A stretch of DNA of 7,313 bases from the NCBI GenBank assembly GCA_029935255.1, contig JAOZKS010000130.1, positions 1 through 7,313 of the forward strand, in the 5' to 3' direction. Under the pieces are notes generated by a model. It did not search any database. It saw only the letters and a list, made by a program, of their open reading frames with translations, and was not told where the DNA came from. This DNA is from Pontiella sp. GTDB lineage: Bacteria > Verrucomicrobiota > Kiritimatiellia > Kiritimatiellales > Pontiellaceae. Both the position numbers and the translations under genes were made by a program. Every line of letters begins with the position of its first letter. Position 1 is the stretch's first letter. Of this stretch, positions 1 to 5,900 are shown in pieces.

Positions 1-218
1 TCGAGTATGTCTATGCTAGGCGCAACGATGCCGAGGCGCGCGGTTTGACCTATTCCCTCGAGTTGACCGACGACCTGCTCTCGGGTCCATGGACCAATGG
101 CAGCGTTGAGGTGGTTGGAGTTGGCATGCTGGACACGGAGTTTGGTTCCGTCACCAACCGCGTTCCCATGCAGGACGAACGGCAAAATTTTATCCGTCTG
201 AAGATTGAATACCAGTAG
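1..218 (+). CDS. C-terminal end of a secreted/multidomain protein (5' partial)
   Basis: An open frame enters from the left edge (first complete codon at base 3) and ends at TAG 216-218, leaving the last 71 residues. The tail reads as a small beta-rich module: a YARRNDA segment, then YSLELTDDLLSGPW, then a run ending FIRLKIEYQ. The arrangement (aromatic-x-arginine, S/T-x-D-L, Trp about six residues later, F-x-R-L-x-I at the end) is a common C-terminal module in large exported proteins of Verrucomicrobiota and Kiritimatiellota; I know of no defined enzymatic role for it. The 1229-aa sulfatase in this window ends in a similar module (Y-N-I-L-Q-K-T-N-L ... A-A-W ... F-Y-Q-V), so this is probably another exported carbohydrate-active or adhesive protein. 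The catalytic part lies outside the window, so the function is unknown. An intrinsic terminator follows 60 bp later. Confidence 0.75.
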   Translation, partial: EYVYARRNDAEARGLTYSLELTDDLLSGPWTNGSVEVVGVGMLDTEFGSVTNRVPMQDERQNFIRLKIEYQ

Positions 219-277
219 GACGAGGTAGGAAGCGCGCGCCGTCCGCACCGCCCGTCGGCGCTATGCTTCATATCCAC

Positions 278-311
278 GAGGGCTGCCTGATTGTTCCGGC
301 ACCTCTTTTTT
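278..311 (+). terminator. Intrinsic terminator after the upstream gene
   Basis: Stem GAGG (278-281) plus TGCC (284-287) pairs with GGCA (298-301) plus CCTC (302-305), with a 2-nt bulge (282-283) and a 10-nt loop. Six T's follow immediately (306-311). It lies 60 bp after the stop at 218 and about 100 bp before the regulator start, so it most likely closes the upstream transcript and isolates the regulator. Confidence 0.65.
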
Positions 312-340
312 GTGAGCGCAGGATTAGATTGTTATAGATC

Positions 341-368
341 TTCCGATATCTTTGTGTTTTGATACTAT
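341..368 (+). promoter_or_regulatory. Possible weak promoter of the regulator gene
   Basis: A TACTAT hexamer (363-368) could be a -10 box, with TTCCGA (341-346) 16 bp upstream as a poor -35. It sits after the terminator at 278-311 and about 45 bp before the regulator ATG, where a promoter is expected. The small inverted repeat AGAT...ATCT just upstream could be an operator but is only 4 bp per arm. This is a positional guess supported by one good hexamer. Confidence 0.25.
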
Positions 369-413
369 ATCACCTTTAGAAAGGTTTGTTGGAATCGGGG
401 GAAGGATAAGAAT

Positions 414-1640
414 ATGAAATCATCAGACAAATCGTTGGAAACATCATTGGATTTATCGCTGGAAACCGCGCTGGATACTGCGCCGCATAAATATCAGGAA
501 ATTTGCGATCAAATTCTGGCCAGGATTGCAAAGGGCGAGCTAACGCCGGGAATGCGCTTGCCGGGCGTTCGGGCATTGGGCGAACAGTATGGCTGCAACT
601 ACCACACCGTGCGTCATGCCTTTGAAACCTTGGCCGAACAGGGGTACGTTGAGCTCAAGCGCGGCAGCGGAACCTTTATTACCGAACGGGCGGGTGATTT
701 TAAGAAACGCAAGGTTTCGGCCGATAAGGTTTTGCGCGCCACCGATAAACTGGGCGTGTTGCTGCCGCTCAAGCAGTGGGGGCACTATGTCACCAGCCTG
801 ATTGATCAACTGCACCACACCGCCGAGGAACAGGGGGTCAAGCTTAATATCCGTACCGTAACCGATATAGATATCAACTCGGCATCGCTCGCCCGTGAGT
901 TTTTAGAGCAGAATTGCTGCGCCGTCATCCTTCCGTGGATCGGTGAAGATCAGAGTCCGGCCGGGTTGCACGATTTTATTCGTGCCAGCGAACTCCCGGT
1001 GGTCCTCGCCAATCCGACGCATGGCCTGGAGGAAAACTGCTACTGGAATCCGCAGGTCAAGTCGGATGCGCGCCGTTCCGATACCTATTTGCAATGCAAC
1101 TATTTTCGAAAAATAGGGTATCAAAATATTGCCCTGTTAGGGCCCGATGGCGAGGGGTCGGAATATTTCCAACGCAAGCTCCTTCAGTACAGCCGGTGGT
1201 GCGACCGTGAGGATTTTCCCAATCTCATCGGAATGGTCGATCGTAGTCCCAAGGATTATAAGCGGATTCTTAAACGCTTATCTCCATTGAAAGGGGATGT
1301 GGCGGTGATTGCCTACCACGATGAAATTGCCCTCGAGTTCATGGATGCCGCGATGAGCAAGGGGTACTCTGTACCCGGCGACTTCGCTGTGCTTGGGCAC
1401 AATAACAATCCAAATGGCCTGCGCTCCGATCCCCCGCTCAGCACCATGCTTCTTCCCTACGAATATGTTGCGAAAGGGATGATCGCTCACGCTTTGGCGC
1501 TCAGTCGAGGCGAATCCGCGCAATTTACCGGGAACGAGCCTCAGGCATTTTATATCCGCGAATCCTGCGGGGGACATGCTCGGCTCGGGAATGACGGTGT
1601 CAACGCGGTGATTGCCGAGCTGATGACCGATTTTGGGTAG
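414..1640 (+). CDS. GntR-type winged-helix regulator with LacI-like sugar-binding domain
   Basis: A 408-aa cytoplasmic transcription factor. Residues ~25-92 are a GntR winged helix: Y27-Q28-E29-I30, G-E-L-T-P-G-M-R-L-P-G-V-R (40-53), recognition-helix region C61-N-Y-H-T-V-R-H-A-F (61-70), and the wing R83-G-S-G-T-F-I-T-E. Residues ~113 to ~395 resemble the periplasmic-binding-protein-like effector domain of LacI regulators (Peripla_BP_3): L-G-V-L-L-P at the start, and A-V-I-A-Y-H-D-E-I-A-L followed by G-Y-S-V-P-G-D-F-A-V-L-G-H-N-N. This hybrid is known from AraR-like sugar regulators and is common beside polysaccharide-degradation genes in this group. The ligand is probably a mono- or oligosaccharide. 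Start at ATG 414: AAGGA at 402-406 with a 7-nt spacer, and no other Met before the winged helix. The first 24 residues are a poorly conserved extension with two 8-residue units (SLETSLDL, SLETALDT; bases 432-479). It likely controls nearby enzymes, possibly the promoter at 2379; that link is inference. Confidence 0.88.
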   Translation: MKSSDKSLETSLDLSLETALDTAPHKYQEICDQILARIAKGELTPGMRLPGVRALGEQYGCNYHTVRHAFETLAEQGYVELKRGSGTFITERAGDFKKRKVSADKVLRATDKLGVLLPLKQWGHYVTSLIDQLHHTAEEQGVKLNIRTVTDIDINSASLAREFLEQNCCAVILPWIGEDQSPAGLHDFIRASELPVVLANPTHGLEENCYWNPQVKSDARRSDTYLQCNYFRKIGYQNIALLGPDGEGSEYFQRKLLQYSRWCDREDFPNLIGMVDRSPKDYKRILKRLSPLKGDVAVIAYHDEIALEFMDAAMSKGYSVPGDFAVLGHNNNPNGLRSDPPLSTMLLPYEYVAKGMIAHALALSRGESAQFTGNEPQAFYIRESCGGHARLGNDGVNAVIAELMTDFG

Positions 1641-1720
1641 AGGATTTTCAGTGGGCTGGTTTTTTGGCGCTATGTGGAATTTTATGGTGAGCAGGGGCTA
1701 GACAGAAGAGTTTGAGCCCG

Positions 1721-1742
1721 GATTCACAGGAAGTACAGGATG
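1721..1742 (-). repeat. Short periodic element, ACAGGA words 10 bp apart
   Basis: ACAGGA occurs at 1726-1731 and 1735-1740, inside GATTCACAGG / AAGTACAGGA. Read on the minus strand it gives the word TCCTGT twice in about one helical turn. It belongs with the elements at 2061-2091 and 2190-2260, which also repeat short words every 9-11 bp. Such phrase-like elements are familiar intergenic filler in several polysaccharide-degrading phyla; their function is unknown to me. Confidence 0.35.
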
Positions 1743-1746
1743 GGCA

Positions 1747-1772
1747 TCTTGTTACCCACATAACGAACAAGA
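1747..1772. repeat. Hairpin-forming inverted repeat
   Basis: TCTTGTT (1747-1753) and AACAAGA (1766-1772) form a perfect 7-bp stem around a 12-nt loop. No T-run follows on either strand, so it is not a terminator. It is the first of a series of stems in this gene-free stretch. Confidence 0.4.
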
Positions 1773-1809
1773 ATCTGAAAACGAATGGCTCTTCGAAGAT
1801 TTTTATGGG

Positions 1810-1839
1810 CCTTCTGATCATGAGCGAGGTTATAGAAGG
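1810..1839. repeat. Inverted repeat, 6-bp stem
   Basis: CCTTCT (1810-1815) pairs with AGAAGG (1834-1839) across an 18-nt loop. The 10-bp palindrome TCTTCGAAGA lies just upstream at 1790-1799. Each alone could be chance; they matter as part of the run of structures from 1747 to 2148. Confidence 0.3.
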
Positions 1840-1894
1840 AAAGATTAGATCGGGATAGACGACGGAGTGGCAAAGCCGAACTCCATGGTCCTGT

Positions 1895-1948
1895 CGTAAG
1901 GTGTAGTATCGTTTCATCGCCCGATAGGGTGAAAAACGATTTCTTACG
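1895..1948. repeat. Long compound palindrome (three stacked stems, GATA tetraloop)
   Basis: Three nested, perfectly matching arm pairs: CGTAAG (1895-1900) with CTTACG (1943-1948); ATCGTTT (1908-1914) with AAACGAT (1934-1940); TCGCCC (1917-1922) with GGGTGA (1927-1932, one G-T wobble), closed by the loop GATA (1923-1926). Small internal loops (1901-1907/1941-1942; 1915-1916/1933) separate the stems. Nineteen pairs in 54 nt is well beyond the other hairpins here. No poly-T follows, so it is not a normal terminator. It may be a REP/MITE-like palindromic element or the core of a structured RNA. Confidence 0.6.
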
Positions 1949-1967
1949 CAGAGGGATCCTATTGAGC

Positions 1968-2044
1968 CGGGCTGCCGAACCGCTTTTCCTCCTTTCGGTC
2001 GGATGAAGCGGGGCTACACCTTCTGCTACGAACGACCATAAAAA
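1968..2044 (-). repeat. 77-bp dispersed repeat, copy 1 (inverted)
   Basis: Read on the minus strand, this matches bases 6661-6737 of the plus strand without gaps. By hand count 55 of 63 positions agree in the core (1968-2030 versus 6675-6737) and 9 of 14 in the extension. Both copies keep an internal inverted repeat, CCGCTT/AAGCGG (here 1980-1985 and 2006-2011), around a purine-rich loop, as in REP-like palindromic elements. In this copy the element lies in gene-free DNA. On the minus strand it is open in the same frame as in copy 2, but there is no usable start codon. Confidence 0.75.
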
Positions 2045-2060
2045 TCTACGGAGAACCTAT

Positions 2061-2091
2061 CATCTGCGTCCATCTGTGCAGATCCGTGGTT
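2061..2091 (+). repeat. Three-unit 10-bp periodic element (CATCTG-type)
   Basis: Three consecutive 10-mers, CATCTGCGTC, CATCTGTGCA and GATCCGTGGT, share the pattern xATCxGxGxx with exactly one helical turn between units. Elements of the form 'atctgtgt...atctgtggtt' are widespread in intergenic DNA of several phyla. I know of no established function. Confidence 0.45.
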
Positions 2092-2110
2092 CTTCTTTTC
2101 TGTTTTCAGG

Positions 2111-2148
2111 AGGGCTCTGCCTCGGAGTCGAGGCATGCGCCCTTTTTT
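2111..2148 (+). terminator. Orphan intrinsic terminator
   Basis: AGGGC (2111-2115) pairs with GCCCT (2139-2143), and inside it GCCTCG (2119-2124) pairs perfectly with CGAGGC (2129-2134) around the tetraloop GAGT. The two stems are separated by a 3/4-nt internal loop, and a run of six T's (2143-2148) follows. This has full intrinsic-terminator form on the plus strand, yet the nearest upstream stop codon is 470 bp away (1640). It either ends a very long 3' untranslated region of the regulator mRNA or ends an unannotated transcript. Confidence 0.6.
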
Positions 2149-2189
2149 CTACTGGTTAATTAAGAGATTAACCTGATTCATATTGAGCA

Positions 2190-2260
2190 AACCACGAATC
2201 CAACGAAAACAGAATTCAGCGGTTATACGGCATTCGTATGATTCGTCCGGTTCGTGGTTA
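2190..2260. repeat. Inverted repeat built from ACGAA/TTCGT words
   Basis: Outer arms AACCACGAA (2190-2198) and TTCGTGGTT (2251-2259) are perfect 9-bp complements. Inside, the left arm repeats ACGAA (2194-2198, 2203-2207) and the right arm repeats TTCGT (2233-2237, 2242-2246, 2251-2255), with 9-bp spacing. The element is therefore an inverted repeat of direct repeats. It resembles the 'accacgaat...attcgtggtt' intergenic elements seen in many environmental bacteria. Confidence 0.5.
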
Positions 2261-2279
2261 TAATTCCATTCAAATTAAT

Positions 2280-2303
2280 TGGGTGTTATTGATGAACAAC
2301 CCA
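2280..2303. repeat. Short hairpin upstream of the promoter
   Basis: TGGGT (2280-2284) and ACCCA (2299-2303) pair, continued by GTT (2285-2287) with AAC (2295-2297) after a one-base bulge, around a 7-nt loop. No T-run follows. It may be a regulatory site or chance. Confidence 0.3.
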
Positions 2304-2336
2304 TCTATTTTGGGGGTCTACTACTTATTCGCTTGG

Positions 2337-2369
2337 AATCAATTCTCAATCAATTCTGAATCAATACAG
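2337..2369 (+). repeat. Three phased 11-bp direct repeats upstream of the promoter
   Basis: AATCAATTCTC (2337-2347), AATCAATTCTG (2348-2358) and AATCAATACAG (2359-2369) lie end to end. The first two differ at one base. The array ends 9 bp before the TTGACA -35 box. A unit of about one helical turn puts the same word on one face of the DNA, which suits cooperative binding of an activator or an A/T-rich contact for RNA polymerase. Confidence 0.6.
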
Positions 2370-2378
2370 CAATGGCGG

Positions 2379-2408
2379 TTGACAGGCGGCTCTTAAAAGT
2401 TATATATA
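2379..2408 (+). promoter_or_regulatory. Strong sigma70-type promoter for the esterase-sulfatase unit
   Basis: A perfect -35 TTGACA (2379-2384) is followed by an A/T tract giving TATATA as -10 at 2401-2406 (16-bp spacer) or 2403-2408 (18-bp spacer). Transcription would start near 2415, about 25 bp before the ATG at 2439. No other good promoter is visible before 2932, so this one probably serves the stump gene and the large esterase-sulfatase gene, and possibly the gene after it. Confidence 0.6.
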
Positions 2409-2417
2409 TGATATATA
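2403..2417. promoter_or_regulatory. 15-bp palindrome over the -10/start region
   Basis: TATATAT (2403-2409), a central G, then ATATATA (2411-2417): a perfect inverted repeat over the -10 box and expected start site. This is where a repressor operator would block polymerase. Alternating TA tracts make palindromes easily, so the operator role is a guess. Confidence 0.3.
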
Positions 2418-2438
2418 CATTAAGCAAAAAAGGTTGTT

Positions 2439-2918
2439 ATGAAGGATATATTTAAAGTGAAGGCAACGTGTTTGATCCTCGGATTGGCTTTGACGGGCAT
2501 TCCGTCCATAGCGGGAACCCTGACCTCTGCAGAAATCGCACAGATCGAAACGGCTTTTGGCATTACGCTCACCACGCAGGAAAAAACGGATCTCGGCAAT
2601 ATTGTCAAGCCAAGCTCGATCGCATGGCGTACGGCGGCTGAAAGTCGCATCGACACCCACCGCAAGGCCAGCCTTACCGTGCAGGTGGAGGATTCCGTCG
2701 GTGCTCCGGTTCCGGGCGCGATGGTTGCCGTCAGGCTGAACAAGAACGCGTTTAAGTTCAGCGGTGTGGCTAGGGTAGAGGATTTTACGGACGAGAATAA
2801 TAATTTAGGCACCAACGGCACAGATGTGGCCTTACTGGAAGCAGGTCACGACGAATCTGTTCAATGGTGGGTTATAACTAAAGTTGCCGGATGCCGGAGA
2901 ATGGTGTCTGGCGTATAG
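2439..2918 (+). CDS. Exported N-terminal stump of a GH10 xylanase-like protein (probable pseudogene)
   Basis: A 159-aa product. Residues 1 to ~26 are a signal peptide (MKDIFKVK, hydrophobic core CLILGLALTGIPSIA, G-T). Residues ~27-64 (T-L-T-S-A-E-I-A-Q-I-E-x-x-F-G-I-x-L...) and ~65-115 (A-A-E-S-R-I-D-T-H-R-K-A-S-L-T-V-Q-V then G-A-P-V-P-G-A-M-V-A-V-R-L and F-K-F-S-G-V-A) match the leader region that precedes the catalytic barrel in GH10 proteins of this group. The barrel (usually >300 residues, two catalytic Glu) is absent. From about base 2830 the +1 frame reads M-W-P-Y-W-K-Q-V-T-T-N-L-F-N-G-G, which looks like the natural continuation, while the annotated frame gives an unrelated tail. A frameshift plus loss of the barrel is the likely history. 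Weak ribosome site AAAAGG, 5 nt before ATG. The stop overlaps the ribosome binding site of the next gene, so it may now act as a leader ORF. Confidence 0.6.
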   Translation: MKDIFKVKATCLILGLALTGIPSIAGTLTSAEIAQIETAFGITLTTQEKTDLGNIVKPSSIAWRTAAESRIDTHRKASLTVQVEDSVGAPVPGAMVAVRLNKNAFKFSGVARVEDFTDENNNLGTNGTDVALLEAGHDESVQWWVITKVAGCRRMVSGV

Positions 2919-2931
2919 GTGGAATCTAATC

Positions 2932-5900
2932 ATGAAAAAAACAATGACTATATTGGCTGCGGCGACCCTGTTCGCCAGCACAGCCTCGGCCGCCTTGGTA
3001 AATCAAAGTTTTACGAGTCAGGCGCTCACCTCATCGGTGATGACCAACGACTATAATGCGGTCTCCGTTCTTGCGGGCGATGTCGTTGTGATGACGGTGG
3101 CGGATAATAAAACCTACACCGCCACGCCGATTTCTTTCTCGTCTACGGCGGGAGCTCTAACGCGGGTCGATACGCGCGCCTCGAATCCCTATCCGACCTC
3201 CTATACCGCCTATCAGACGATCGAGACGCCCGGAAGCTATGACTTCCGGGTGATGGCGGGAGCAACTCTCTGGGGACGAAGTGGCCTGTATATTCTTCGT
3301 GCGGATTCGGGGGATATTGATTTTCTTGCCTCTGCGGAATTTATCAACCTCGATGGCAACAGCGAGGCCGACCAAACCTTGTCCTATAGTTGGGGTGGGG
3401 GTGATGTGACTGACGGTATCGTGATCGAGGCCGTCGGAGCCCGCACGTCGACGGTCACTCCACTCGATGTGGATGTGGACAACGATTCGGCCGCTACACG
3501 AAATTTGTGCAGCGCAACTTTTAGCGGTTCCTCCTTTTCCTCCACCTATGGCTTTTCGGAAGGGGATGCCGATAAAATGACCTCAAGCGGTGTTGGGTTG
3601 ATCTTTGCCGAGCCAAGCGCTTCTCCGCTTCCTCCGACATTTGCCAGCAATCCGGTGGTCGCTTCCAACGCGCTTCAGGATGTTGCCTATACCGAAACGC
3701 TCACCGATTATGCCTCGGATCCGAATGGCGATCCAATGACCTTTTCAGTAACGCCAACGAATACTTGGCTGAGCGTGGCGACGAGCGGTGTCCTCTCCGG
3801 GACTCCGCTAGTTGACGACCTTGGAACCAACAGCTGGACGGTTTCGGTGACGGATGGAATCAGCGGAACCAATTCGGCGACGCTTAAAATTGTGGTGACG
3901 GATTCGGAGTTTCATTCGGTTCCGCTCACCTCATCGAATCTCTATGTGCAGGGAGCCAAGTTTGAAAACATCGATGGCGTCGGCCTGAATTTCCACCGTC
4001 TGGATTTTGGAAACTCCTATGTGAATGTGAACCCGGTTAGGGCCAAAACCACCACGGGTGCGAAGCTTTCCTTCTACACGCGCAGCGACACGGTGAATCT
4101 TTATTTCGACTACATTCCCGGAGACGAAAACCGCAACTCGCGCTTCGGGCTTTATCAAGACGGAGCGCAGGTGGATACGCCTTACTTTGCGAGTGTGGAG
4201 TCAAATATTGTGATTACGCTGACGAGCCAAAGTGCTCCCGGTGAGCTCGTCCGCCATGATGTGGTTCTGCCCAACTGGTCCAATCCCATCCTCACCCGGA
4301 TGGAATTGAAAAACGGTGAAGTGCTGGAAACGGGAAACCCTTATCCATCGAAACAAATGGTGGTGTTGGGCGATTCAATTTCCCACGGAACCGGACAGGG
4401 AGCCAGTTATCAGACCTATCCGCATATTGCTGCCGATATCATGGACTTGGAACTCTTCAACATGGCGGTCGGCGGCGGAAAGATTGCCCCGGAGGTGGCC
4501 GACCTGCTTCAGCACTTCGATCCCGTGGAGGCCATCTGGGTGCTCGCAGGGTACAATAACTGGCAAGGGGGAAGCCAAAGCATTGAAACGATAGCCAACA
4601 GCTACGAATCCATGTTGGCCAATATTCGCGGGCACCAACCCAACGCCGAGGTCTTCTGCTCCACGCTCACCGCAACCACCAACATCGACGACCTCGAAAG
4701 CGGCGTAACCGCCGTGGAAGTCCGGCAGGGCGTGAGTGATGTCGTCAATGCCCGGATCGCCGCAGGCGATACCCGCCTTCACTTGGTGGACGGACTTTCA
4801 ATTTCCACGACAAACGATCTCAATGGTGCAGTACATTTCACGGAGGACGGTGCGTCGAACGTTGCCATAAACGTGGTGGCCGTCATGGATCCGATCGTCA
4901 ATCCGCCCATGCCGAATGTGCTGTTTATTGCCATCGACGACATCAACCCGATTCTGGGCAGCTATGGAAATACGCTGATCCAAACCCCGAACATGGATCG
5001 GTTGGCCGCACGCGGCATGCTCTTTGAAAATGCGCATTGCCAGTGGGCGGTCTGCGGTCCGTCGCGCGCCAGCCTGATGACGAGTCTCATGCCGGAGCAG
5101 GGCGGTGTGATGGGCTTCACCAAGATGCGCGGAATCAGTGCCGATGGCCTGCGCGATAATTCAAAAGGCATGACGAACCTGGTCACGATTCCTCAGCATT
5201 TCAGAAATCATGGATACGAAACTGCCGCGAGCGGAAAGATTAATGATGCCCGTTGTGTCGGCTCCATCAACCCGGAAGGAACGATCAACGAAGATGGCGG
5301 CACGGTGGATGATCCACCTTCCTGGTCGCTCGGATTCATCAAGCCCAGCGGGGTGGGCAGTACCAAAGCCTATTCGCCCAGTCTGGGTAAAGACCTGATA
5401 TTGGCCTCCGAAAGTGTAGACCAACCCGCCTCCGATTTCTCGGATGGAAAGATAGCCACCGAAGGACTCGCTTTCCTGGATACCCTGGCCGCGGGTGACA
5501 AACCGTTCTTTCTGGGGGTCGGTTTCAAGAAGCCCCACCTGCCGTTTCTTGCACCCAAGTCCAGCTGGGATTTGTATCAGCACGATGATTTTACGCCGCA
5601 TCCCTTCCAGACGGATATGCTCAATGTGACGAGCTATACCTTCAACAACATCAAGGAAATGCGGGGAAGCTACTATCTCGAAACCGATGGGGGCGGGGAT
5701 GCGATCCAGATCACCGACGGCATTCTGCCGGATGATCAGCAAAAGACGCTGCTTCATGGGTATTACGCCTGTATCTCCCATGTCGATGAACAGGTGGGCC
5801 GTCTGCTCGATGAGCTCGATGCCCTTGGGCTGACCCGCAATACCATCGTGGTGCTTTGGGGCGACCATGGCTTCCACCTTGGCGACCACAACGAATGGGG

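Larger units (their letters stand above)
1641..2378. other. Gene-free, repeat- and hairpin-rich intergenic region
   Basis: About 740 bp with no convincing gene. The only sizeable open frame on the minus strand (1917 down to 1648) lacks a ribosome binding site, has no recognisable motif and runs through several hairpins. The stretch is a mosaic of short repeat elements and inverted repeats, listed separately: 1721-1742, 1747-1772, 1810-1839, 1895-1948, 1968-2044, 2061-2091, 2111-2148, 2190-2260, 2280-2303 and 2337-2369. Either dispersed non-coding repeats have collected here, or part of it (about 1740-2148, ending in a terminator) is a structured transcript. The sequence alone does not decide. 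Confidence 0.6.

Noticed and set aside
236..261. GC-rich hairpin GCGCCG/CGGCGC after the first gene
   Set aside because: No T-run follows and the loop is 14 nt; the hairpin at 278-305 with six T's is the better terminator.
432..479. Tandem 24-bp repeat at the start of the regulator (SLETSLDL/SLETALDT)
   Set aside because: By hand count only 16 of 24 bases agree, and the segment lies in a variable N-terminal extension; not strong enough as a separate feature.
1648..1917. 89-codon minus-strand open frame in the gene-free region
   Set aside because: No ribosome binding site, no signal peptide or family motif, and it crosses several hairpins and the edge of the compound palindrome.
1735..2052. 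Long stop-free minus-strand frame through the dispersed repeat (about 105 codons)
   Set aside because: No ATG, GTG or TTG with a ribosome site near its beginning. The similarity to the repeat in the last gene is better explained by shared repeat DNA than by a gene.
2190..2369. CRISPR-like array
   Set aside because: The repeat words are only 5-11 bp with no unique spacers of proper length and no cas genes nearby.
2884..2931. Upstream TTG start for the esterase-sulfatase
   Set aside because: It would add 16 residues before a textbook signal peptide; ATG 2932 has AGGTGG at the right distance.
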